Source of the DNA: JAJYVT01 sp027339205
GTDB lineage: Bacteria; Actinomycetota; Acidimicrobiia; Acidimicrobiales; RAAP-2
DNA: 6,805 nt
Reading direction: 5' to 3'
Assembly (NCBI GenBank): GCA_027339205.1
Contig: DAHWOV010000092.1
Location: forward strand, 1 to 6,805
Part shown: positions 1 to 5,530 of the stretch, in pieces
Layout: every line of letters starts with the position of its first letter
Position numbering within the stretch: position 1 is the stretch's first letter
Translations under genes and position numbers: made by a program
Notes under the pieces: model-generated
The model's database searches: none
Told to the model about the DNA's origin: nothing
The model's input: only the letters and a program-made list of their open reading frames with translations

Positions 1-659
1 CCCCGCATCGCGGCGTCGATCCCCTCCTTGGTGGCGACGCCCTGCTCGAGGAGGCGGACGGCGTCGTTCAAGTAGGGGAACAGCAGCGCGTTCACGACGA
101 AGCCGGCGCGGTCCTTCACCTCCACGGGATCCTTGCCGCAGGCTCTCGCGAACTCGACCGCGGCGGAGATCGTGTCGTCGGACGCGGTGATGGGGCGGAC
201 CACCTCGACCAGCGGCATGACGGGAGCGGGGTTGAAGAAGTGGATGCCGCAGACGCGGTCGGGGCGCCCCGTCTCCATCGCGAGCTCGACGACGGGCAAC
301 GTGGAGGTGTTCGTCGAGAGCACCGCCCGCTCGTCGCAGATCCCGTCGAGCTCGGTGAACAGGTGCCGTTTCGCGCCCAGGTCCTCGATGATCGACTCGA
401 TGACCAGGTCGGCGTCCGAGAGCGCGCCGAGGTCGGTCGTCACGCTGACGCGGGCCAGGATCACGTCGCGCTCCTCATCGGTGCACCGCTGCTTGGCCAC
501 CTGGCGCCCGAGAGAGGTCTCGAGGGCCGCCACCACGGCGTCGGCGGAGGACTGGCTGCGGCTCCGGACCACCACGGCGTGCCCGTGCGCCGCGGCGACC
601 TCGGCGATGCCCGCGCCCATGATCCCGGAGCCGACGATGCCCACCCGCTCGAAAGGCAT
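1..659 (-). CDS. hbd: 3-hydroxybutyryl-CoA dehydrogenase (3-hydroxyacyl-CoA dehydrogenase family), 3'-truncated by window edge
   Basis: Predicted cytosolic NAD(P)-dependent dehydrogenase that interconverts 3-hydroxyacyl-CoA (probably 3-hydroxybutyryl-CoA) and 3-ketoacyl-CoA, in fatty-acid/butanoate or polyhydroxyalkanoate metabolism. I translated the minus strand from the ATG at 659; 219 residues are visible and the C-terminal part lies outside the window. The N-terminal Rossmann motif GSGIMG is at residues 10-15. The family's active-site set is present with exact spacing: Ser119 (in NTST), His140 (in HFFNP), Glu152 and Asn190 (in DRAGFVVN). The gaps of 21, 12 and 38 residues equal those between Ser137, His158, Glu170 and Asn208 of the human enzyme. 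The usual single-domain protein is about 280-290 residues, so roughly 65-70 are missing. The gene lies 34 nt downstream of the mutase gene on the same strand and may also have its own promoter (-10-like TAGGCT at 670-665). Substrate chain length cannot be read from the sequence. Confidence 0.93.
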   Translation of the reverse strand, partial: MPFERVGIVGSGIMGAGIAEVAAAHGHAVVVRSRSQSSADAVVAALETSLGRQVAKQRCTDEERDVILARVSVTTDLGALSDADLVIESIIEDLGAKRHLFTELDGICDERAVLSTNTSTLPVVELAMETGRPDRVCGIHFFNPAPVMPLVEVVRPITASDDTISAAVEFARACGKDPVEVKDRAGFVVNALLFPYLNDAVRLLEQGVATKEGIDAAMR

Positions 660-664
660 GCTCC

Positions 665-670
665 AGCCTA
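665..670 (-). promoter_or_regulatory. -10-like box for a near-leaderless start of the dehydrogenase gene
   Basis: TAGGCT on the minus strand fits the actinobacterial TANNNT -10 consensus and ends 5 nt before the ATG at 659, so transcription would begin at or next to the start codon. No convincing -35 is visible. The same hexamer recurs before the GTG at 6802. The short spacing and the 34-nt gap behind the mutase gene leave read-through from upstream possible. Confidence 0.35.
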
Positions 671-693
671 GCCGTGCCCTCCGAGAGCGGGTC

Positions 694-2460
694 TCAGCCC
701 CCGGTCGCCGGGGGTCGGCCGAGGAGGGCCGGCTGCAACGCGGCGTCGATGGCGGCGAGCTCGCTCCGGGCGGCCGCCTGGGCGGCGGCGAGCCCGTCAC
801 GTCCGGCAGCGACGTCGCCGCCTTCCACCGGACGGAAGGCCTCCACGTAGAACTTCAGGATCGGCTCGGTCCCGCTTGGCCTGACGAGGATGCGTGCGCC
901 GGTCTCCAGCCAGAAGGCGAGCACGTCGGCTGGCGGGAGGGCGGGCTGCCCCTCTTGCCAGATTGCGCCTCGGGCGAGGTCGAGCACCCGGGTGACCGCG
1001 AGACCGGCGATCTCCGCGGGTGGCCGGGCTCGCAGGCCCGCCATCCACCCTGCCGGGTCGCGGGTCGCGATCGAGCGCTGCGACGTGCGGTGGACGCCGT
1101 AGCGGCGCATGAGCGTGAGGAGGTGCGCGTCGATCGACGTCCCTCGGGCCCGGAGGTCACCGGCCATCGCGAGGAACGCAAGCCCGGCGAGGATGCCGTC
1201 CTTGTCGCGTACCGCGTCGCCGATGACGTAGCCGAGGGCTTCTTCGTAGCCGAAGGCCAGGCGGCTTCCCGGCAGCGCGTCGACCGCTCGAACGATCCAC
1301 TTGAACCCGGTGAGCGTGGCGACGTAGGGCACGCCGGACGCGGCGGCCATCTTGGCGAGCATGCTCGACGAGACGATCGATGCCGCGACCAGGGGGGGCT
1401 CTCCGGCGTCCATCGGCGGGCGCCAGCCGGCGCGAAGGTGATCGAGCACGAACGCGCCCAGCGCCACTCCGACCTCGTCGCCGCTCAGCCGGCGCCATCC
1501 ACCCGGCGCAGTGGTGTCGGGCACCGCCGCTGCGAGACGGTCGCCGTCGGGGTCGCTGGCGAGGACGAGGTCTGCGCCGATCCGCCGTGCCTCGCCGAAG
1601 GCGAGGTCGAGCGCGCCGGGCTCCTCGGGGTTGGGGGAGGCGAGGGTGGGGAAGTCGGGATCCGGTGTCTGCTGCGCAGCGACGACCGACGGGCGCGGGT
1701 GGCCCGCGAGGCTGAGCGCCTCGAGGAAGAGCTCACCGGCGACCCCGTGCATGGCGGTGTAGACGACCGAGAGGGGCGTGGGCGGGTCGAGCCCTTCGGG
1801 GACGGACCCGACGACCGCACGCAGGTACGCCTCGGACACCTCTTCTGCGACGGGCAGGAGGAGCGGGCTGGACGGGCCGGCGACGTGCACCTCGGAGAGC
1901 GGGCCGACCCGCTCGCCGAGCGCTTCGATCTCTGCGTCGACCGGCGGCACGATCTGGGCGCCGTCACCGAGATAGAGCTTGTAGCCGTTGTCCTGCGGCG
2001 GGTTGTGGCTCGCCGTGATCATCACCCCCGCCGCAGCTCCGATGTGGCGGACGGCGAAGGCGAGCAGCGGCGTGGGCCTGCGATCGGGCAGCCGATGCAC
2101 TCGGATCCCGTGGCCGGCGAGCACCGCGCCCACCTCGTCGGCGAGCTGCCTCGACCGGTGCCGGGCGTCGCTCCCCACGACCACGCCCGCGTGGCGAGCC
2201 TCGGGCCGGTGCTCGTCGAGCCAGCGAGCGAGGGCCGCGGTGGTCTGGCGCACGACTGCCCGGTTCATCCGGTTCGGCCCCGCACCGAGCGCGCCGCGCA
2301 ATCCGGCGGTCCCGAAGTGGAGGCGGCCCGCGAAGCGGTCCTCCAATGCGGCGTGCGCAGCAGGCGACGGGTCCGCGAGCAGGCGCTCGATCTCGGCACG
2401 GTCCGCGTCGTCGGGATCCTGGGCTGCCCACGCCCGGGCCGCCGAGCGCAGTGTGCTCAC
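694..2460 (-). CDS. pmmB: Phospho-sugar mutase (phosphomannomutase/phosphoglucomutase family, PGM2-like)
   Basis: Alpha-D-phosphohexomutase of 588 residues that moves a phosphate between C1 and C6 (or C5) of a sugar through a phosphoserine. Family motifs occur in order: FGTAGLRG (49-56) followed by the GxGxNRMN element; TASHNP with phospho-acceptor Ser151 (149-154); metal-binding DPDGDR (303-308); sugar-binding GYEEALGY (404-411); phosphate-binding RPSGTEP (527-533). All catalytic elements are intact. The GTG start at 2460 overlaps the TGA of the purine nucleoside phosphorylase gene (GTGA, 4 nt) and has no clear Shine-Dalgarno, which suggests translational coupling. The open frame continues upstream, but only as the antisense/out-of-frame shadow of other genes. 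M. tuberculosis has the same neighbour pair (deoD Rv3307, pmmB Rv3308). The length and the FGTAGLRG form resemble human PGM2 and Bacillus PgcA, so phosphopentomutase activity on ribose-1-phosphate is a plausible role (inference); mannose or glucose phosphate are the alternatives. Confidence 0.93.
   Translation of the reverse strand: MSTLRSAARAWAAQDPDDADRAEIERLLADPSPAAHAALEDRFAGRLHFGTAGLRGALGAGPNRMNRAVVRQTTAALARWLDEHRPEARHAGVVVGSDARHRSRQLADEVGAVLAGHGIRVHRLPDRRPTPLLAFAVRHIGAAAGVMITASHNPPQDNGYKLYLGDGAQIVPPVDAEIEALGERVGPLSEVHVAGPSSPLLLPVAEEVSEAYLRAVVGSVPEGLDPPTPLSVVYTAMHGVAGELFLEALSLAGHPRPSVVAAQQTPDPDFPTLASPNPEEPGALDLAFGEARRIGADLVLASDPDGDRLAAAVPDTTAPGGWRRLSGDEVGVALGAFVLDHLRAGWRPPMDAGEPPLVAASIVSSSMLAKMAAASGVPYVATLTGFKWIVRAVDALPGSRLAFGYEEALGYVIGDAVRDKDGILAGLAFLAMAGDLRARGTSIDAHLLTLMRRYGVHRTSQRSIATRDPAGWMAGLRARPPAEIAGLAVTRVLDLARGAIWQEGQPALPPADVLAFWLETGARILVRPSGTEPILKFYVEAFRPVEGGDVAAGRDGLAAAQAAARSELAAIDAALQPALLGRPPATGG
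698..714 (-). terminator. Hairpin at the 3' end of the mutase gene, possible terminator without a U-tract
   Basis: A perfect 7-bp inverted repeat (CCCCCGG/CCGGGGG) with a 3-nt TCG loop covers the last codons of the mutase, one base before its stop codon. No T-run follows on the minus strand, so this is not a classical intrinsic terminator. It could act as a U-less terminator or 3'-end stabiliser, or simply reflect the Pro/Gly-rich C-terminal codons. Confidence 0.25.
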
Positions 2461-3284
2461 AGGGCCAACGTCGTGGCGGCGAGCAGGCGCCCGATGCCCG
2501 CCGCCGCAGCCTCGCCGGCCGCGATCACCTCTGCGTGGTCGAGCGGTGCGGCGGTCCTCCCGGCGGCCGCGTTGGTGACGAGCGAGACGCCGAGCACCTC
2601 GAGCCCGAGATGCCGTGCGGCGATCGCCTCGAGCACCGTCGACATCCCGACGAGGTCCGCCCCGTTGGACGTGAGCATCGCGATCTCGGCCGGCGTCTCG
2701 AAGTGCGGCCCGCGCAGGCCTGCGTAGACCCCCTCTTCGAGCGTCGGGTCCACGGCCCGTGCCACCGCCCGCAGCCGCGGACTGTAGAGGCCGGTGAGGT
2801 CCACGAACGGCGGGCCGTACCCTGGGGGTGGGGGCGGCCCCTCCAGGGGTGAGGACCCGGTGAGGTTGAGGTGGTCGCGGATCAGCACGAGCTGCCCGAC
2901 GCCGTAGGACGGGTTGATCGCGCCTGCCGCATTGGTGAGCACGATGGCGCGGCACCCCGCAGCGGCAGCGGTTCGTACGCCGTGCACCACGGCGGCGGGT
3001 GCATGACCCTCGTAGAGATGGACGCGCCCGGCGAGCACGAGGATCCGGCGTTCGCCGACCCTCACCGAGCAGACCGTGCCGCGGTGGCCGGCAACGGTGG
3101 GCGCCGGGAACCCGACGAGCTCGCGCACGGGGATCTCGACGCAGGTCGGGCCGATCTCTTGGGCCGCCTGCGCCCAGCCCGAGCCCAGGACGACGGCCGC
3201 GTCGTGGCGGTCGACGCCGGTCGCGGCCGCGAGCGCGCTCGCCGACCGGCGCGCGTCGGCGTAGGGGCCCTCGGTGTGCTCCAC
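2457..3284 (-). CDS. punA: Purine nucleoside phosphorylase (trimeric type I)
   Basis: Catalyses phosphorolysis of (deoxy)inosine/guanosine to the free base and (deoxy)ribose-1-phosphate in purine salvage; cytosolic, normally a homotrimer. The 275-residue protein shows VLGSGW (32-37), the phosphate-binding RVHLYEGH (87-94, with Arg87 and His89), TNAAGAIN (117-124), GLRGPHFETPAE (189-200) and VGMSTVLEAIAARH (212-225). Glu196 and Asn238 match human Glu201 and Asn243, which contact 6-oxopurines; this favours PNP over methylthioadenosine phosphorylase. The GTG at 3284 was chosen because it lies 7 nt after a TACGAT -10 box and gives an N-terminus like the mycobacterial enzyme. The longer open frame extends across the divergent gene. 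A Pro/Gly-rich insertion (about residues 149-158) lengthens a loop compared with the M. tuberculosis protein as I recall it. Its stop overlaps the start of the downstream mutase. Confidence 0.93.
   Translation of the reverse strand: MEHTEGPYADARRSASALAAATGVDRHDAAVVLGSGWAQAAQEIGPTCVEIPVRELVGFPAPTVAGHRGTVCSVRVGERRILVLAGRVHLYEGHAPAAVVHGVRTAAAAGCRAIVLTNAAGAINPSYGVGQLVLIRDHLNLTGSSPLEGPPPPPGYGPPFVDLTGLYSPRLRAVARAVDPTLEEGVYAGLRGPHFETPAEIAMLTSNGADLVGMSTVLEAIAARHLGLEVLGVSLVTNAAAGRTAAPLDHAEVIAAGEAAAAGIGRLLAATTLAL
2820..2848. repeat. Imperfect inverted repeat with G-rich loop inside the phosphorylase gene
   Basis: Positions 2820-2828 pair with 2840-2848 (9 bp including one G-U) around an 11-nt G-rich loop. 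The plus strand here carries two runs of five G and one of four. It coincides with the codons of the Pro/Gly-rich insertion in the phosphorylase. It may be only a by-product of CCN/GGN codons. Confidence 0.35.
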
Positions 3285-3291
3285 CGCAGTG

Positions 3292-3297
3292 ATCGTA
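3292..3297 (-). promoter_or_regulatory. -10 box for a leaderless phosphorylase-mutase transcript
   Basis: TACGAT on the minus strand fits TANNNT and is followed by 7 nt and then the GTG at 3284. The expected transcription start therefore falls on or next to the first base of the start codon. No recognisable -35 is present 16-18 nt upstream. It would drive the phosphorylase-mutase unit. Confidence 0.5.
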
Positions 3298-3386
3298 GGG
3301 CGATGCGCGGTGCGGCGCTCGGGGCGCCGTCGAGCCTGTCGCAGCCCTGCGGCGTGTGGAATGGTGTGGGGCATGGTGATGTCCGG

Positions 3387-4088
3387 ATGAGCCGGGGGGT
3401 GCTGGCGCTCGTGGGAGGCGGGGAGTGGACGTCGGGCTGCGGGTTCGACGCGGAGCTCCTTGCCGCAGCGGAGAGCGGGCGGGTCGTGGTGCTCCCGACC
3501 GCGGCCGCCTTCGAGCGGCCGGAGCGGCGTGTGCTGGCTGCCGCCGAATGGTTCGCACAGTGGGGCGCGGAGGTGGAGGGGCTCATGGTCACGAGCCGCG
3601 CCGACGCGCAGGACGACGGCGCGGCGGCGATCGTCCGCTCCGCCCGGTTCGTCTACCTGAGTGACGGCTCGCCCCTGCACCTGCGCTCGGTGCTGAAGGA
3701 CTCCAAGGTGCTCGAAGCACTCAGGGCCGCATGGAGCGACGGCGCGGTGGTCGCCGGCTCAGGGGCCGGGGCGCGCGTCCTCTCCGATCCCATGGCCGAC
3801 CCGCGCGGCGGCGCGCTCACCGTCGGGCTCGGGATCCTCTCCGGCGTCGTCGTCGTGCCCTTGGGGGGCGGTCCGCACGACGACGCCCATGGCGAGAAGC
3901 TCCACCGCTCGGTCCTGCTGGCCCCCGCAGGCGTGCCGGTCGTCGGGATCCCGGGTTGCACCGCGGTCCTCCTCGAGCCTGGCGGAACGTGGCGGGTGGC
4001 CGGTCGAGGCGAACCGGAGGTCTTCGTGGACGGGCATCCTGCCGCCCAGGGCCTCGCCGCCCTGGCCGGACCGTGGGGGGCCGGCTGA
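3387..4088 (+). CDS. Peptidase S51 (cyanophycinase/dipeptidase E)-like protein with altered nucleophile
   Basis: A 233-residue, probably cytosolic protein with the class I glutamine amidotransferase-like fold of the S51 family. Family-like segments are LVGGGEW (8-14), LSDGSPLHLRSVLK (91-104), the nucleophile-elbow region VVAGSGAGARVL (121-132), DPRGGALTVGLGI (138-150) and EKLHR (170-174). In active S51 enzymes the elbow reads G-x-S-A-G-A. Here residue 126 is Gly (codon ggg, 3762-3764) and Ser125 sits one place early. The family VVPH histidine is also disturbed: VVPL (156-159), followed by a small insertion before PH (163-164). It may thus be a non-peptidase relative or have shifted chemistry; its substrate is unknown. 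The ATG at 3387 fits the family N-terminus; no Shine-Dalgarno or -10 box is clear. It is divergent from the phosphorylase (102-nt gap) and ends 4 nt from the convergent cyclophilin gene. Confidence 0.8.
   Translation: MSRGVLALVGGGEWTSGCGFDAELLAAAESGRVVVLPTAAAFERPERRVLAAAEWFAQWGAEVEGLMVTSRADAQDDGAAAIVRSARFVYLSDGSPLHLRSVLKDSKVLEALRAAWSDGAVVAGSGAGARVLSDPMADPRGGALTVGLGILSGVVVVPLGGGPHDDAHGEKLHRSVLLAPAGVPVVGIPGCTAVLLEPGGTWRVAGRGEPEVFVDGHPAAQGLAALAGPWGAG
4046..4065 (+). repeat. Inverted repeat near the 3' end of the S51-like gene
   Basis: A 7-bp stem (CCAGGGC/GCCCTGG) with a 6-nt loop sits about 25 nt before the stop codon, beside the convergent junction with the cyclophilin gene. It has no T-tract on either side. 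It could help separate the two convergent transcripts, but it lies wholly in coding sequence and may be chance. Confidence 0.25.
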
Positions 4089-4092
4089 GCTG

Positions 4093-4644
4093 CTACTCGT
4101 GCTCTGCGATGCCGACCGATTCGATGACCACCCGCTCGGTCGGCGCACCCGAGCGCGAGCCCACGGCGTCGATCGCCTCGACGACGTCCCCTCCGCGCAC
4201 CACGGAGCCGAAGAGCGAGTACTGGGGCGGCAGCCTCACGCCGTCGGGGCCGCTCACGATGAAGAACTGGCTGCCGTTCGTGTTCGGCCCCGAGTTGGCC
4301 ATCGCCAAGGAGCCGACCTGGTAGCGCCCAGGCTTCGGCAGCTCGTCGGCGAAGCGGTACCCCGGCCCGCCGCGACCGGTGCCCTCGGGGTCGCCTCCTT
4401 GGATCACGAAGCCCGGGATGATGCGGTGGAAGACGATCCCGTCGAAGTAGTGCCAACGCGCGAGGAACACGAAGTTGTTGACGGTGGCGGGGGCGCCCGC
4501 AGCGTCGAGCTCGGCGACGATCGTCCCCTTGGAAGTCTCGATGGTCGCGGTGTAGCGCCGCTGCGGGTCGATGATCATCGGCGGTGGGCTGTCGAAGCGC
4601 TGTCGCTTTGGGCTCGAGCCGTCGGGTGCGGGGATGTCGCTCAT
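4093..4644 (-). CDS. Cytosolic cyclophilin-type peptidyl-prolyl cis-trans isomerase
   Basis: Isomerase of peptidyl-proline bonds (EC 5.2.1.8), 183 residues, with no signal peptide or membrane segment. After a short polar N-terminus come SPPPM (19-23) and then the cyclophilin domain. FHRIIPGFVIQGGD (72-85) supplies the catalytic His73/Arg74 pair plus Phe79 and Gln82 (His54, Arg55, Phe60 and Gln63 of human CypA). MANSGPNTNGSQFFIV (115-130) supplies the Asn, Gln and Phe of the binding groove. The place of human Trp121 has no Trp (LPPQYSLFG, 138-146), so weak cyclosporin binding is expected. The ATG at 4644 follows the stop of the membrane-anchored paralogue by 4 nt. GAGAG about 8 nt upstream and a too-close GAGG are the only Shine-Dalgarno-like matches. 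It is second in a two-gene operon. Its 3' end faces the S51-like gene 4 nt away. Confidence 0.95.
   Translation of the reverse strand: MSDIPAPDGSSPKRQRFDSPPPMIIDPQRRYTATIETSKGTIVAELDAAGAPATVNNFVFLARWHYFDGIVFHRIIPGFVIQGGDPEGTGRGGPGYRFADELPKPGRYQVGSLAMANSGPNTNGSQFFIVSGPDGVRLPPQYSLFGSVVRGGDVVEAIDAVGSRSGAPTERVVIESVGIAEHE
4256..4305. repeat. Copy 1 of a 50-bp direct repeat shared by the two cyclophilin genes
   Basis: This segment matches 4824-4873 at 48 of 50 positions, the first 32 being identical, at an offset of 568 bp. It encodes the ANSGPNTNGSQFFIV core of the active-site groove. Conserved residues alone leave third positions free, so near-identity at the DNA level suggests recent duplication or gene conversion. 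Confidence 0.85.
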
Positions 4645-4648
4645 GGCC

Positions 4649-5482
4649 TCAACTCTCGTGGATCGTGACGGACAGCACTCGCTGGATGACGTCGGGGGGG
4701 ACCCCGTTGGCCGCAGGGCTCGGGTTTCCCTCCGAATTGATCTTGTCGACCACGGACATGCCGGACGTCACCTTGCCGAAGAGCGAGTATGTGGGCCTCA
4801 GCTTCGAGGCGCCGCCCGGAGCGACGATGAAGAACTGGCTGCCGTTCGTGTTCGGTCCCGAGTTCGCCATCGCGACGTCGCCCGTCTGGTAGGAGGCGGG
4901 GACGTTCTCGTTGGCGAACTGGTAGCCGGGCCCGCCGCTTCCCTTTCCCGTGCCGGTCGGATCGCCGGTCTGGTCCACGAAGCCAGGGATCACCCGCTGG
5001 AAGATCACGCAGTGGTAGAAGCCTTGGTGCGCGAGGAAGACGAAGTTGTTCACCGTGTGCGGTGCCGCCTTGGCGTCGAGCGTGACGGTGAAGGAGCCCG
5101 CCGTCGTCTTCACGGTCGCGCTATAGGACTTCGCCGGGTTGATCGTCATCGGGGGCGGCGACGGCCAGTGCATCGTGTTCACCCTTGTCTTGGGGTTGGC
5201 AGGGCAGCCGGCGGCGATCGCGAGCTTGTTCGCCGCTGCCTGGAGCACCTGGGTCGTCTTGGCGGTCTTGGCCGTCCCGGTGCCGTCACCGGCTTTCTTG
5301 GGCGGTGCGGAGCTGCCCGAGAACACGCCTGCGCTGGCGAGGGCGACCACCAGCACGAGCGCGGCTCCCGCGGCGACGAAGGCCCCCGAGCGCAGGCGCC
5401 GTCGCAGGCGGGCCCGGCGGAGCTCCGCGGCCCGCTTCTTTCGGCGCGCGGCCTTCTGTCTCGCTCGTTTCTCCGTCGGCAC
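4649..5482 (-). CDS. Membrane-anchored extracytoplasmic cyclophilin-type peptidyl-prolyl cis-trans isomerase
   Basis: A 277-residue prolyl isomerase. The N-terminus is strongly basic (residues 5-31, rich in Arg/Lys) and is followed by one hydrophobic segment (about 33-54). No lipobox or clear signal peptidase site is seen, so a type II anchor with the enzyme outside the membrane is likely, as in M. tuberculosis PpiB. A Gly/Thr/Lys linker leads to SPPPM (108-112) and the cyclophilin domain with MANSGPNTNGSQFFIV (205-220) and LRPTYSLFG (228-236). The usual FHR motif reads FQR (161-163): catalytic Arg163 and Gln171 remain but the His is Gln162. The only cysteines, Cys93 and Cys158, are both predicted outside the membrane and could form a disulfide (inference). 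The GTG at 5482 lies 8 nt after a TAACGT -10 box. The reading frame stays open further upstream, but that region is the divergent aspartokinase gene. Confidence 0.93.
   Translation of the reverse strand: MPTEKRARQKAARRKKRAAELRRARLRRRLRSGAFVAAGAALVLVVALASAGVFSGSSAPPKKAGDGTGTAKTAKTTQVLQAAANKLAIAAGCPANPKTRVNTMHWPSPPPMTINPAKSYSATVKTTAGSFTVTLDAKAAPHTVNNFVFLAHQGFYHCVIFQRVIPGFVDQTGDPTGTGKGSGGPGYQFANENVPASYQTGDVAMANSGPNTNGSQFFIVAPGGASKLRPTYSLFGKVTSGMSVVDKINSEGNPSPAANGVPPDVIQRVLSVTIHES
4824..4873. repeat. Copy 2 of the 50-bp direct repeat shared by the two cyclophilin genes
   Basis: Partner of 4256-4305, differing at only two positions (4856 and 4865). It lies at the matching place in the membrane-anchored cyclophilin. 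Confidence 0.85.
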
Positions 5483-5490
5483 GGCGAGAC

Positions 5491-5496
5491 ACGTTA
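5491..5496 (-). promoter_or_regulatory. -10 box for leaderless transcription of the cyclophilin operon
   Basis: TAACGT on the minus strand (TANNNT type) is followed by 8 nt and then the GTG at 5482, so the transcript would start at or within a base or two of the start codon. No clear -35 is present. It shares a 48-bp intergenic gap with the aspartokinase promoter. Confidence 0.5.
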
Positions 5497-5518
5497 CCGG
5501 GGCTGCGGGGAGTCGGGA

Positions 5519-5524
5519 TAGCGT
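5519..5524 (+). promoter_or_regulatory. -10 box for leaderless transcription of aspartokinase
   Basis: TAGCGT on the plus strand fits TANNNT and is followed by 6 nt and then the GTG at 5531, placing the expected transcription start on the initiator codon. There is no Shine-Dalgarno before this GTG and no clear -35. Confidence 0.5.
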
Positions 5525-5530
5525 CTGTGC

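Noticed and set aside
133..2727. 864-codon open frame on the plus strand
   Set aside because: It runs antisense to the dehydrogenase, mutase and phosphorylase, all of which have full family motifs. Its translation is a low-complexity Arg/Gly/Ala/Val-rich sequence typical of a GC-rich shadow frame.
2871..3386. In-frame upstream extension of the S51-like gene
   Set aside because: It is antisense to the phosphorylase coding region and its translation lacks any family similarity. The S51-like N-terminus starts at the ATG at 3387.
3285..3386. Plus-strand promoter for the S51-like gene in the divergent gap
   Set aside because: I found no TANNNT at leaderless distance and no Shine-Dalgarno before ATG 3387, so no site is called although one must exist.
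2461..3558. In-frame upstream extension of the mutase (total 954 codons)
   Set aside because: The extension is an Arg/Pro/Ala-rich out-of-frame reading of the phosphorylase gene. The mutase family N-terminus begins at the GTG at 2460.
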